64,000 nucleotides of DNA from Salvator merianae (lineage: Eukaryota; Chordata; Lepidosauria; Squamata; Teiidae), in NCBI GenBank assembly GCA_003586115.2, contig QVOM02000034.1, positions 130,917,936 to 130,981,935 of the forward strand, in the 5' to 3' direction. The position numbers were made by a program, and so were the translations under genes. The notes under the pieces are model-generated. The model did no database searches, was not told the DNA's origin, and saw nothing but the letters and a program-made list of their open reading frames with translations. Within the stretch, counting starts at the first letter, position 1. Each line of letters opens with the position of its first letter. Shown here piece by piece: positions 24,201-35,830 of this stretch.

Positions 24201-24600
24201 AGCACCACTGATGCCAGATGATCCAGCAGCCCGCACTGTACATCTTACTTAAAGAGACAGAAGAGCCCAGGAGCACAGCAGAGTCTTAGGAGCAATCAGG
24301 GAGCCATTCTCTGTTTCTAACTCAAGTCCAGACAAGGAGAGGAGGAACAGAGGAGATCCAGGAGTTTGGGGTGCTCCTTTCTCCATGTGATGTGCCTAGC
24401 TGTGAAGCCAAACTGTAGAGGGACCCTCCTCCTCCTGCTGCGAAGATGCTTTCATGGCAGCACCATGGGAAACCTCATGTTTTGGGATCCCAGGGCTTTC
24501 CTGGGCTTTTTGATGTCTTTGCACATAAGAAATGGGCACAATAGGGGGTATTGTGCAAAGACATCAAAAACAGGAGTCTGTTTTTCCTACTAGGCTTTGG
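24201..24600. other. Unassigned DNA downstream of the Tigger remnant
   Basis: It may include transposon DNA, but no DDE motif is recognisable. Two copies of a TTTGCACATAAG / TGTGCAAAGACATC-type inverted segment occur near 24518-24570. Confidence 0.35.
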
Positions 24601-24990
24601 CACTGAACTTCTCTCCATAGTGTGTGAGCAGTGGATAAGCACTGTGAGTTAGAATCAGCGGATTCAACACTGCAGAATGCAAGAAACACTTTTCCAAATG
24701 TGAGAAGTGGGCATTTCCATGTGGGATCAGTTTGCTCTGCATTGCAGAATGTGAAACAAAGTTGTCTGGATATGGGAGGTTGGCATTCAATCTGGCATCA
24801 ATGTGTTCAGCACTGAAGACTGTAAAGAACTCTTTTCTGGTGTAGACTCTCATTAGTCCTGTGTGTCTTCTGTATTGCAGTCTGTAAAAGGCTTTGTCTA
24901 GGTGGGAGCATCTTGGCTGGCATCTGTGTGGTGGAAATTTCACTCATGGCATTTGTGTGTTCTGGCATTGCCAGACTGCACTGCGTTCCT
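24600..24990. repeat. Degenerate tandem repeat, about 72-bp unit
   Basis: Variants of CACTGCAGAATGC recur at 24668, 24740, 24811 and about 24873. They are separated by G-rich segments such as GTGAGAAGTGGGCATTTCCA and ATGGGAGGTTGGCATTC. The spacing is 60-90 bp, mostly near 72. The minus-strand frame is long (24590-24943) and repetitive. An eroded zinc-finger-like or satellite-like array are both possible, and no clean C2H2 motif remains. Confidence 0.5.
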
Positions 24991-26097
24991 TTCACTGCAG
25001 GTTCTTTTCCTCTTCTGAGTTTCATTGAGAACCCCTCTGCAATTAAGTCAGTGCAATTTGTAATGTAAGTCAATGGAGATTTTGCCTTGGCTCCCCTAAG
25101 TCTCAGATTTATACTGAAATCTGTTGCTTCTCTAATGCATTTTTCTATAAAGTGACAATTTGTTGGATCAAGACTCTCAGATTTGATGAGGTCTTTCAGC
25201 ATTTAAGGAACCAGCAGTTCTTTAAAAAGAAATCTGTTCTCCAAAAAGTAGGACACATGGCTCCCTCACCAACCTTGCTAGTCATCACCTATATGTAGAT
25301 GTAGGCAGAATTTGAACATAAAAGTTACCATCTCCAGTTGCTGCTAATAGAACTCCCTTCTATGTACTTGTCCAATCCAGCTTTCCCCAAGTTGGTACCC
25401 TCCAAATGTCACTAAACTTCCATAGTCTCCTACCATTGGTTCTGCTGTCTAGGACTCATGGGAACTGTAGTCCAAAATATCTGGAAGGTACCAAGTTGAG
25501 GAAACCGAATTAAATTCCTTAAAAAGCTTCCAAAGATAATGGGTATAAGCACACAATGTAGCAGAGCATGAAGTGAAGCCCTACCCCAGAAAAAAATGGA
25601 CATAATTATCTAACTTGTACAGCACACTCATGGGAGGCAAGACCAAATCATTTTCTCAGTGCTACTCCTGTTTCTTTGATGATAATATGCCCTAGCAGCT
25701 GCCAATACTAAGCCAAAGAACAAAGGGACCTATGAAGGACATGTGGATAAGTGTCATTAATCAAACAGATGTAGATGTTCTTTAAAGGACATAATGAGTT
25801 ACCATCCAAGTTTTGTTTTGTATTGTGGATGATTTCCTGGACCACACATGCGGAACCCATCAACTTCTGCAGGTCAGTCATCCAATCCAGTAATGATTTT
25901 CCCATATGTAGCATGGGCTGTGTGTGACTTGATTAGATTTCCAACAAAATGCATAGAAAAGTATAAGGGGCAGTGGAACAATTTCTTCTCTGCAACATGC
26001 ATGTTGTTTGCCATTTCCAAGACTCTCTGAAAGCACCTAGAATGAAGAGAAAAAAATGATATGATAAAATGTTAATTTGATCATCACCCTCTTATAT
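24991..26097. other. Unassigned intergenic DNA
   Basis: No gene or repeat family recognised. Confidence 0.35.
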
Positions 26098-26100
26098 TAA

Positions 26101-26621
26101 GGCCGGCTCCAGATGCTGGCCAAATATCACGCTAGCAGGCAATATTCCAGAGAAACGCCCCTCCAGAATTATCTCCTATTGGCTAGACTGTGTAGGGGCC
26201 AACATTGTCTGTGTACGTTTTAGTGATGTGCACATCCAGGTATTTCGTTGGTGCAAAATACACAGAACTGTGCAATTGTGACCACTGCGCATGCGTGACA
26301 ATTTTTTCAGCCCCTACACATGCATAGTGGACATGTGAAATTCTCGGATGTGCGTGATGCCACCGCCACACATGTGTGGCCACCTTTTTTGGCCACCGCA
26401 CATGCGCAGTGACCACAGCAAAGATGCCGGCTCCATCCAGAAGGTAAGTAATAGTGCTATTTTGGAGAAATCTGCCACGAGAATTGGGTTTTCCCAGAAT
26501 AGGCTATTGTGAGTTTTAGGGGGCATATAGTGCAGCTATGGTGGGGTTGCCCCAGATATGTGTGGCAATTTCACCCTAGTGGCGCATAATGGTGCTATGT
26601 TCCCCCTGTCTGAACAGGACC
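26101..26621. mobile_element. Harbinger-like non-autonomous element, TAA target duplication
   Basis: It begins GGCCGGCTCCAGATGCTGGC directly after TAA (26098-26100) and ends CTGAACAGGACC directly before TAA (26622-26624). The interior contains paired CATGCG-rich segments (CACTGCGCATGCGTG and CCGCACATGCGCAGTG), giving extensive self-complementarity. There is no coding capacity. The ends begin with GG, as PIF/Harbinger termini do, but the inverted terminal match is weak. Confidence 0.55.
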
Positions 26622-26624
26622 TAA

Positions 26625-29596
26625 ATTTCCATGGGCACTCCCCCACTGCCAAAATCTTGTCTATGCTTTAGGGATTTATATAGGATTGGAAATGGCAGTC
26701 TATGAGTGATTCTACAATTGTTCAGTCATATATTTATGCTAAATAAGTTCTGATTATTGCAGAAACAACCACATTACTAATTAGTCCAGAAGGCATTAAT
26801 AGGACAAAACACATGAGAGGACTAGAAATAGACTGGAAGACTTGGGTTTCAATTAACTATCTCTCAGCCTGACCAGCTTCACGTGACAAAAAAGGGAATA
26901 AGCTTATGAACTTGGACCCCTGAGATCCCTGAATAAAGGGATGCATACAAATGTAATAATAATGATGGTGATACTGATTAAGATGGCAGGAAATAATGTC
27001 ACAAGATGCTTTACTTATTTCCCCCTTTTCTAAGATCTGGCTGTGACACTGTATTCTATTGCCTTTGAGATTGCTGGGGTTTGCAATACAATCGCTGCTG
27101 TCCTGCTTAGCAATTGCACAAAATGTTAAATTAATGAATTACAAAATAAAGCTATTTTGGTGTCTGTATGCGTACTACTTTCCACAGGCAACAGTTTTGT
27201 CTCCATGGTGGAGTGAGTAGGTATGATTCTATAGGCCTGGTTTCAAGTGTGCCACAGCCAAGCATATAGGCCCTCCCCTTCGTACCTGGGTGCCTGACCT
27301 CCTCTTTTCAAAGCTCAAGACAACATCCATGCTGTCAGTGTTCCCATGTGTGGAATGTTTAGTCCAGGGCTGCCTCCAGATGGTAAGAGGAAAATGTGGG
27401 ATTTTGTTTAGATGCCACAGTTGCCCCTCATCATCCCTGCCAAATGGAAGAGCAAGCCCAGGCTATTGCCTGCCTGGACACTTACTCCTGCAATGGCATG
27501 CATCTGGGCATTTTGACAGCATGGAAATCACACCTGGAAGTGTATGATTGCCAGCCCCCCCCCCCCCAAGTGCCTGGCAGCTATTTTCCAGGCCAGTTTC
27601 ATCCCTGCATATGTGCGGTGGTCATTTCCAGGCCAAAGATCACAGGAACAAACATCCAGACAGATAAGCCCATACTGCTATTCGGGGAAAACCCACAGTG
27701 GGAGCTGATTTTTTCCCAAATATTAATAATGCAGGATTTCATCCCTTTTTCCTGGGGTTATGCTTGGGTTGCAATGGACACAAGTGGCAATCCCAGCATA
27801 GCTCCAGGATAATCCCACGCTTTAGGCCTTGTCTGCATGCAGCCCAGGCCTTGAGTCCTGGGAAGTTGAAAGAATAAGGGTGGTTCCACAGAGGCCAGTA
27901 TACTGGACCAGCAAGCATAGCAGGAGCCTCCCTTTCACACGCTGGTGTGGTCTAAGGTGCGGAATTGCCCTAAGTGAAGACCAGGAGCCAAGCACGTCTT
28001 GCAAGAAAAGCAATATACAAACAACCACAGAAACAAGTGCTCTACAGATTGTACAGTTTGTACTGCTGCAACAAATTGCTGAACATTCTACTCAGCCTAA
28101 AGCTAGATGAAACACTGCCCTGCTCCGCCTTCCAAAGCACAGAGAGTCCTTGAGATGCTGCAGATGGAACCTCTTGTTGTCATGAGAAGTGGCCGAGCAA
28201 GAAGATGAAAGGGTTTTCCTTTGAGAAGCTTCAGGAAAACATTTGCACTAGTTGATATCATATCAAGAAGATAGTGCAAGCCTTCTTCTCAGGCTGGGTC
28301 ATTGCTACTTTAAACCAAGCAAACAAAGCGTTTATTGTTTTAAGACACCCAGGATTATCCTGAATCTTTAATATTGGTTTTCACTCATCCCACACTTATC
28401 TGCCTTTGCAGATGAAATTATTGTTGTATTTTTCTTCTTTTGGCAAGGAAGCTGCCATTCTGAAGCTACCGTTGTTTCAACTGTGAGCTCTCTCAGGTTT
28501 CAAAGAGGATCAGCTAGAGTGATAATCATCAGAGTTCAGAGAAGGGGATACCTTTCTAAGAGAGGGGCAGGGGGCAATTTGCTAGCATGTATGCATGAAA
28601 GAGAAGAACTTTGCCCTCTGGAACAGACAGAAGAAAAAGAAAACTGCATTGACTGAATGCTGAGTGCACAACGGAGATGCAAGTTCTGGGGAATCGATAC
28701 TGAATTCTGCAATCATTCTGCAACATTATGGTTTTGTGTATGATGGCAAGATTGCAGGGAGTTTTGATAGGCTACTTATGCTGTTCACTTCAACCATGAT
28801 CAGAACTTGCAATATATTTTAAAACCATAGACTCTAGGGAAGGCTTCTGTGAAATGCTTAAGAAAAAAAAGGGCACGGTAGTGGGACCAGCCTTAAACTC
28901 TAAACCAGGACCTTACTGCTCTGATGCAATGATCGTTTGTTTTAGTCAAAGCAAACTTTATTTCGGCTTTCAGGGAAATATAGATATATATGACCAAATA
29001 GTGGCATTCTGAGTTACTGTAATCTACCACCTTCCTACAGATGTCCAAAATGGAGCTCCTAAATCACCTCTGTGATAACAGATCTGCTGTCCGATAGCAA
29101 GGCCTGTGCTTGCCTTTATTTATGCTCATATAATCATATCCACATTTTAAAAGGAACATAAATCTCTGATTCCCTTTCTTCCAAAGGTAACCCTCTCTCC
29201 TCTTGGCTTTGTAACTTCTTACTGATTGGGGAAGCTGGAAATGGCAGCAACATTTCTTTAGGACTTCTGTAGTGGTTTTCTAATTCAAAGTATACCTCAT
29301 CTATAAACTTGAAAAAAACCCTTAAAAACAAACAAACAGGCATCAGTATGGAAGCTTGTTAGAATGAGAGTGAATACATACAGGGATTTTAGGAGAATAT
29401 TATAGGCCAACTTGAACTCAGAAAGCAAAGAGTTCTTTCTAATTTCATATTTAAGATGGATTTTTCCATAGTTTTGGTTTAACTTCAGGACTGGGTAAAA
29501 ATTCTATGGAACTCCAATGCTTATACACTATTTCATGATTTATTTTCACTTGCTCCAAAATATGGTTAGGTCAGCTCAGCTGCCGTCTGGGAACCC
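26625..29596. other. Unassigned intergenic DNA
   Basis: It includes a poly-C run near 27556-27569 and a half copy of MITE family B (about 27880-27990, GGCCAGTATACTGGACCAGC). No gene recognised. Confidence 0.4.
27880..27995. mobile_element. Half copy of foldback MITE family B
   Basis: GGCCAGTATACTGGACCAGC followed by AAGCATAGCAGGAGCCTCCC and GCTGGTGTGGTCTAAGG match the right arm of the 5006-5186 element in inverted orientation. The partner arm is missing. Confidence 0.7.
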
Positions 29597-29599
29597 TTA

Positions 29600-30033
29600 G
29601 GCAGCCTCCAGATGTGCAATAAAACTCATAATTATCTCAACACTAAATTGGAAATGCTAGATGCATCTGAGGTGTTCCCAGTATAGTCCCAATGTAGTTG
29701 ATCGAAAACCTGGAATATCACTATTACAGGAGATCCAGCAATAATGCTGGGCTTCCCATAACAGCAACGCTTACTGTAAAGTCTGTCAGCAGCTTTCACA
29801 ATAGGGTTGATTGGAGCTATCGTAAGCCAGCCAAGCATACAAAAAACAACGAAGGGAAGTGAACAGGTGCTTGACTGGGTTCTGATAGCCCCAATCAACC
29901 CCATCACAAGAGCTTCTGACAGACATTTTGAGGTAAGCCCGGGGTTGTTACTTGCATCTACCGAGTGGTGGCAAGAGGCGATCATGGGATCTTGTTTAGC
30001 TCTTGCATTGCCCCTTGCTGTCTGGAGGCAGCC
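29600..30033. mobile_element. 434-bp foldback element, Harbinger-like, TTA target duplication
   Basis: The left terminus is GGCAGCCTCCAGATGTGCAA. The reverse complement of the right terminus is GGCTGCCTCCAGACAGCAAG. TTA flanks both ends (29597-29599, 30034-30036). Inner arms also pair: GGGTTGATTGGAGCTATC at 29802 against GATAGCCCCAATCAACCC near 29885. It is thus a long palindrome typical of a MITE. Confidence 0.78.
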
Positions 30034-30036
30034 TTA

Positions 30037-33000
30037 CAGTCATTCTAGTCTACAGTCATTCGGCATCTGACCCAAAGTCCTGTCCTAACAGCACCATTTT
30101 TTTTTTAAATGGCCTCTCCTTGCTTTGCTCTGTGAACGTTATGGTTCTGGAAACAACATCTCCTGAAGAATGAGAAGAACAGAAAGATGAAGTAGCTACA
30201 AGGAGAAGGAAAATGGAAAGTTAAAAACCATAAGAAAGGAAGGCTGACTCCCAAATGGTGTATTAAAACCAGAGACCTTGCGTTTTGTGTGCCAAGAATT
30301 ATGGACCAAAGAGCTTTATGGGTAGAATTCAAATACCTTTTGTGCTGCTCAAGGAGCTCCATAGTTTATATTTCTGGGGTTCTACTGTTTCGGTTTTTTT
30401 ACATCTTTTATATCAGTGACCATATGGACAGACAATAGGTAAAGGAAATTCTATCAGGACTCATAAGAAAAGAATAAGCTGTGCTTGTCTTTAGAGGCTG
30501 CCAGAATGGGCATCCATACGTTGTGCTCTCAGCTCCCACAAAAGCCTAATGTACTGTGCAGCCTTATATTCTTTTGATGGGTCTCTTGGAGGACATGGTT
30601 AGATTGGCTCCTTGGCTTTTATAAGAAAGTCAGTTTAGTGAGAAGTGTGTTCCAGATGGTTTCTGGCTTGGAGAGTTCTCTCTTGATCATCCCTCACACA
30701 CCACACATAGTCTATTTCAAACTCTTGGGACTGTAGCATCAGACTCATCCCTTGCTTATATTATGCCTTCAGAAAGTTTGTGTATGTAGTAGCTTAGGTA
30801 GGGTGGGGATGACGTTCACTACTATAGCAAGATACCATTGAATCTGGACAGACTTCTGGTGACTCCATAGACATATCTATGCCATTGTTTTGGTAGATGC
30901 AGATGTGGATTGTCATTATCATTTTCCAGGGAGATACCAGGGATGGACCTGTACCCCTTTGTTTTCCAGGAATTACACTACTGAGCTACTCCAGAATGCC
31001 TCAAAGTCAAACCTCTCACATTTATAATGCATTCTTCTTCAAAGAAGGCTGCTATGGCAAAGATGACCTCCCCCTTACATTCCAACCTCACACTTGTCTA
31101 CAAGAGCACGTTCACACCACCACAACAGGCTCCATGGTTTCTAACCCACTTCCCACATATTGCAATCTTCTAGATACTGAAAATCTTTAACTGCTATGCA
31201 GTCCTGGACAGTCAAGGATGTCATCTGGGTTCCTGGCAAGATGGAATGGAAGGTTTGGAGATATGCAGATGAGAGCTGCAATTGGAGCCTCACCCTTCTT
31301 CCATTGTGCTGCAGTCCCAATCTACTGGTTCTGCAGGTAGTGGTGGTAGTTACTTGCCAGAACACAGTTGTAATGGTTGAATCATTAAAATAAAGAGCAG
31401 TTGTAACCCCTTATTGTAGTGATTTCACTAGATTGAGAACATAGTGAATATCTTTAGCTCAGGATTACAGTGTTGTATTGTATGAGTTATCAAAACTGAA
31501 TCTTCTTTCACCACACCAGGTAGCATCATCAGTGTGAACTGCAAGACTGCAGTTCTATGCAAAACCACTGAACGCACTGGACTATGTACACATTAATCAA
31601 CCCTGTATTGAAAGATGAGTGAAAGAGAAAGTGAGAGCAGACTCAAACTCTGAGCTACTAAGTGTGTTGGGCACTGCAAAGTTTGTTCTTAACAGTCGTG
31701 TGTTCATGTTTCACCCCTCTTCTCAGATTTTGTTCCATCTATGTCACTCTGGTATTCTTTCACTGCAAACCTCAAACAGATTCTAAGCTGTTCATTTTAA
31801 AAATAAGTAAAGAAAAATAAATGGAAAAAAGTCCTTTTAAAGGGGTAACTGCAGCTGAATGTGGATTGCTTCAAATCGAACAGGTGGTTCAGTTTGCTCA
31901 GATGAACCCGCTGGTTTGGTTCAGGTTTGAACTCGGCGCCTCAGATGGGTGGTGGTGGTTTGGGTTGAGTTTGAGTCTGAGCCAGTCAAACCAGTCCAAA
32001 AACAAACTGATTTAACACATCTCTACTTTATAGCTTAGGATAAAAAAAGACATCAAATGGCATAAAATATCCCCAAACAATCTCTTAAGGAACATCAAAA
32101 ATATTGGGGTAAAGATATATTTTCATTTGCTTTTCAGAAGAAGATCCCACAGGGACTAGCTTTGGGCAACAGTAAAGAAGCAGATCAAAGAATGGCTGGT
32201 ACAAGGGTGGGTGTGCTATTTAGTCCTGTATCATATAGGTTTTGTACACTGCTATTGCTAACTTCATAGCTCTGTGACAGTGCCTTGAATACCGGGACAA
32301 TATTATCTTGCTTACTTGTCCCAGTCTGACCTTGACGTTCTGCACCAACTGCAACATCTGGGCCTTTTTAACAGAAGCCTCACATACAACACCTTGCAAG
32401 GGTCCATGTGAGAAGGAGTTTGGGATCCTCCTCCAAACTTCCACATTATTCTGTTCCCCAGGTCTAGGCTATGCTGGGAAATGAAGGGAGACTTGGTGTG
32501 GTCTCCATCCATGTCACTCCAAGTCCCTGCGTTGCTGTGTCACTAGTTCAGCAGGTTCAGCTATAATCAATGTGAGACATTCAGTGTTGGACATACTCAC
32601 CCATTTTTCCTTCTCCTTTATTTTTAAAAGCTTAGATTGCAAACCTGTGGCCTACTAGTTTGAGATCTCTGAGTCATTGCCCCTTAGAATATTCCCCCCT
32701 AAAACACTACAGTGTTTGGGGTTACACACCTGAGGACAGCAAGCTATCTTAGGGGTTGAGCAAAGGCACCATAACATGTCCATCTACCCATCCCTCTTCT
32801 CCGTCCCTCGGTATGTCCTTCTCGAGAAAACTGTCCTGCACTACCTAGCAATAAAGTGGTTGGGAAGGGGTACAATGTTGTGCCACACAGTACTCTGCAT
32901 AGGTACAAAAAAAACCCCTCAGTTACTAATAATAGCAAGTGTTGGAAAGGAAGATGGGTCTGCCTGCCAGATGTAGCAGCAACTAGTGGAGGAAACTAAT

Positions 33001-33600
33001 CTAAGCCTTACTGTGTCCCTCCTTCTCTTAGATCTTGGATGCAGGGCAGAAAAAACAAAGGAAAAGACAAAGGATGCTGGTGAGGATCCTATATATGAAG
33101 GAAGCAATACTGTGCTGGAAATTGCTGCTCTGAGGTCATCAGAGAGCAGCTTCTATAAAGCCATTCATAAACCAGAATGTTAGTTTGTTGGGCACTAGTC
33201 TTCTTTTCTGCATAAAATCCTGGGTTTGCCCTTTACTGTCACCTTTTCTTGTCCATTGACAAGTTTTTTGGATCAAGCAGTCTCAAAATGATTACACATT
33301 ACTTCAGTATTATGCTGGAGAAACAGGAAGATCTGCCCAAATGCTTCCGATTCCAGCTTCTTCTTTACCAGTTCACTTACAGATGTGGTCAGGTACACCG
33401 ATCTATTAAAAAAAAGAAAAAAATCTAGCATTGACATATTCACTAATAAATGCATTTAAAAAAATCAACATGGAAATAAATATAGAGGACAGTAGAATTC
33501 TGATGGTTCACATATCACATAGCCACAAATACTTTGATGCTGTGCACAACATAATAGAAAAATGTGAGTAAAAGCCATAAAAATCATAAAGATTATATAT
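30037..33600. other. Unassigned intergenic DNA
   Basis: No gene recognised. It contains one copy of the AGAGATGTG-terminal element (about 31855-32030). Confidence 0.4.
31855..32030. mobile_element. AGAGATGTG-terminal repeat, copy 1
   Basis: A GGTTTG/GTTCAGTTTG-rich block ends AACACATCTCTACT. The complement of that end starts AGTAGAGATGTGTT, the terminus shared with the copies at 37210 and 53724. Confidence 0.5.
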
Positions 33601-33775
33601 AGGTGGCTGGATAGTGCAGTGGTTAAGCACATAGTTTTCCATGCAACTACCATGCAGGACACAGGTTCAAATCCTCACCAGAACACTCCTCCAATAACGT
33701 GCTTAGGCAAGAGTCCTAAAGGTTCACCCACGTATCTTACCTAAACTATGAGAAAAAGAAGAAGAGTCATGTTGG
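33601..33775 (+). mobile_element. tRNA-derived SINE
   Basis: GGTGGCTGGATAGTGCAGTG then GTTAAGCACATAG form the A-box region and ACAGGTTCAAATCCTC the B box. A body and an AGAAAAAGAAGAAGAG tail follow. Confidence 0.75.
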
Positions 33776-34014
33776 CTTGGATATCACCCTCATTGACAAG
33801 GTCCACATCAAATGTTGGGGAACCAGGACACTGATGACAAGTGGGTGATTGGAACAAATCACTCATGGATGAGTCAAGAGAACCTGCATCTGCTGGAATG
33901 GTTCTATAACAGCAAGTCCAATGAGAGAGGTTATAGGAAATAGATGAGGGACTATGGATGCTTAAAAGTCCACCATCCACACTCACTGAGGAACAACTAC
34001 TTATCCAACACTTA

Positions 34015-34139
34015 GGCTGCATCCAGACGTCACTTACTTATTCCATTATATTTGGATATTCTGGAATAAAGCATGGATATTTCATGCTTTATTTCAGAAT
34101 ACACAAATATAGCGGAATAAGTGATGTCTAGATGCGGCC
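34015..34139. mobile_element. 125-bp near-perfect palindromic MITE, TTA target duplication
   Basis: The left arm GGCTGCATCCAGACGTCACT pairs with the right arm, whose complement is GGCCGCATCTAGACATCACT. Pairing continues inward through TTATTCC and GAATAAAGCATG almost to the centre. TTA lies on both sides (34012-34014, 34140-34142). This fits the PIF/Harbinger signature. Confidence 0.85.
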
Positions 34140-34142
34140 TTA

Positions 34143-35559
34143 AATATAATCAAGAGGAAACTGCTATCACAATGGAAGACTGATAGACTACAAGGAACAT
34201 GTCTAAACCACAATAATTCTTTTAAAAAAAAAAAAATTATTAATATTACAAATGTGCATAATACATTTGCACTTTTCCATATAGTTACTCCCACTTCTCT
34301 CCTCTCCCTTCCAGAGATTCTAGGGTTTTTGCCTTTTGTCATCTTCTATGCTTCCATCCATTTTTATAGAAATTCTTTTTCAGGTGTCTCTTTTCTTTTT
34401 CATCTCTTCCAGGCAAGTTTTCCATAACTGAAGAGCTTTATTTTCTTGTCTTGCACCTTGCATAGCCTTTTGTTGTGATGTTATAATTTCATTTATCATT
34501 ATTGACCATAATTCTCTATACCATCAGCATATTAAGATATCAGCATATTTCCACCTTCATGCAATTTGGTTTTGAGCTGCAAATATTAAATAATTGAGCA
34601 GCTGCTTTTAGTTTACATTAAGATTTGTATGACTCTGTGAAGTAATACAATAAAGCAATTTCTGGCTTCAGTACAATTGCTTGTTTACATATTAGTCTAA
34701 TTGTTGTTCCCTTTATTGTTACCATTGTATGTGAGGACTTAAAGGCCTCCACAGTATATCCACAGTCTCCGCAGCTGCAAGGACCCTTTGTAGGTTATTA
34801 TAGTCAACCAATGTTGATGCATTGGGGCACATGCCTCCTGTAATAATTTTCTTTTAAACTGGAAATTAAATGTATAACAATCTTGAATAGTTTTCATTCC
34901 TAATTGTTGGAGTTTTGTTCATATTCCCCTAGGTATAATTGATTTTAATTGTGGATGATTTTTTATTTCTACCATGGGTGACATGACTGGAAGAAGTTTT
35001 CTATGACAAACTATCCAAGATCTTACCTGTGCTATAATGATTGGGTTATCTGTCTTTGGTTTCTTTTCAGGTTGTTAATGTAGGGAGTAGCTTCTAGTCT
35101 ATGTTCCTCCTTTAGTTCTATATTCCACCATCTTCGTGTTTGTTCTATGAAGGAGCTTTGTTATTCTAAAAGAGTGGAACTGTAATCCTAAATTTGGTAT
35201 CCCCCAACTCCCTGTTACAGAGTTTCTCTGTGATGTTATTTTGGCTATTCTGTTCCATTTTAAATCACAATTCTGATGAAACCTTGGAAATACAGCAGTC
35301 ATCATCACTATCACTTATGCTCCACAATCTGGCTTGTCTCTAGTAGTACTTTGTAGCTGTTTCAGCAACATCCCTATTCTGTATCTAATTCTGGACCCAA
35401 TAATTCTACCTCACATGATTTAACTGGATTTAACTATCTTTATTTGCTGCAAAAGCATTATAAATGTTATCATATATCAACAATCAAGTCTAAAATCTAT
35501 CCTTTCTTCTAAGGCTGGAGCTCTGTAATTAATAATGTAAAGGAGTTTGCACAAGTATT
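34143..35559. other. AT-rich DNA, possibly an antisense LINE remnant
   Basis: The sequence is AT-rich, with a poly-A run near 34225-34235 and T-rich coding-antisense texture. Minus-strand translations vaguely recall L1 C-terminal text, but too weakly for a firm call. Confidence 0.3.
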
Positions 35560-35830
35560 AATTAATTTATTCATTTCTTGGCCTTTCTATCCTGCCTTAT
35601 GTCTACAGATCTCAGGGCAGGTATACCTTCGGGTATAGGGCGGGATAAAAATACAAATAAATAAATAAAGCCGACATAAAAACACAAGTGAACTGGCTAA
35701 AACATCATTTAACAGTGCCTGAAGGGGACGGGAAGCTGTTTCTTCAGTCACAAGCGCGGGTAAAGATGTGCGTCTAGACGCACCTCAGCGGGGCGGCCAT
35801 CCAGAGCCTGGACTAAGTTCTTTGTTAGGC
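35560..35830 (-). mobile_element. CR1/L2-type LINE tail, antisense, next to CpG island
   Basis: The order is a TTTATTCATTT run, TATCCTGCC, ATCTCAGGGCAGG, an ACACAAGTGAACTGG-type body, then GACGCACCTCAGCGGGGCGG. It resembles the 960 and 61437 copies. A short inverted GGTATAGGGCGGGATAAAAA segment with an AAATAAATAAATAAA tail is inserted in it. Confidence 0.6.
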
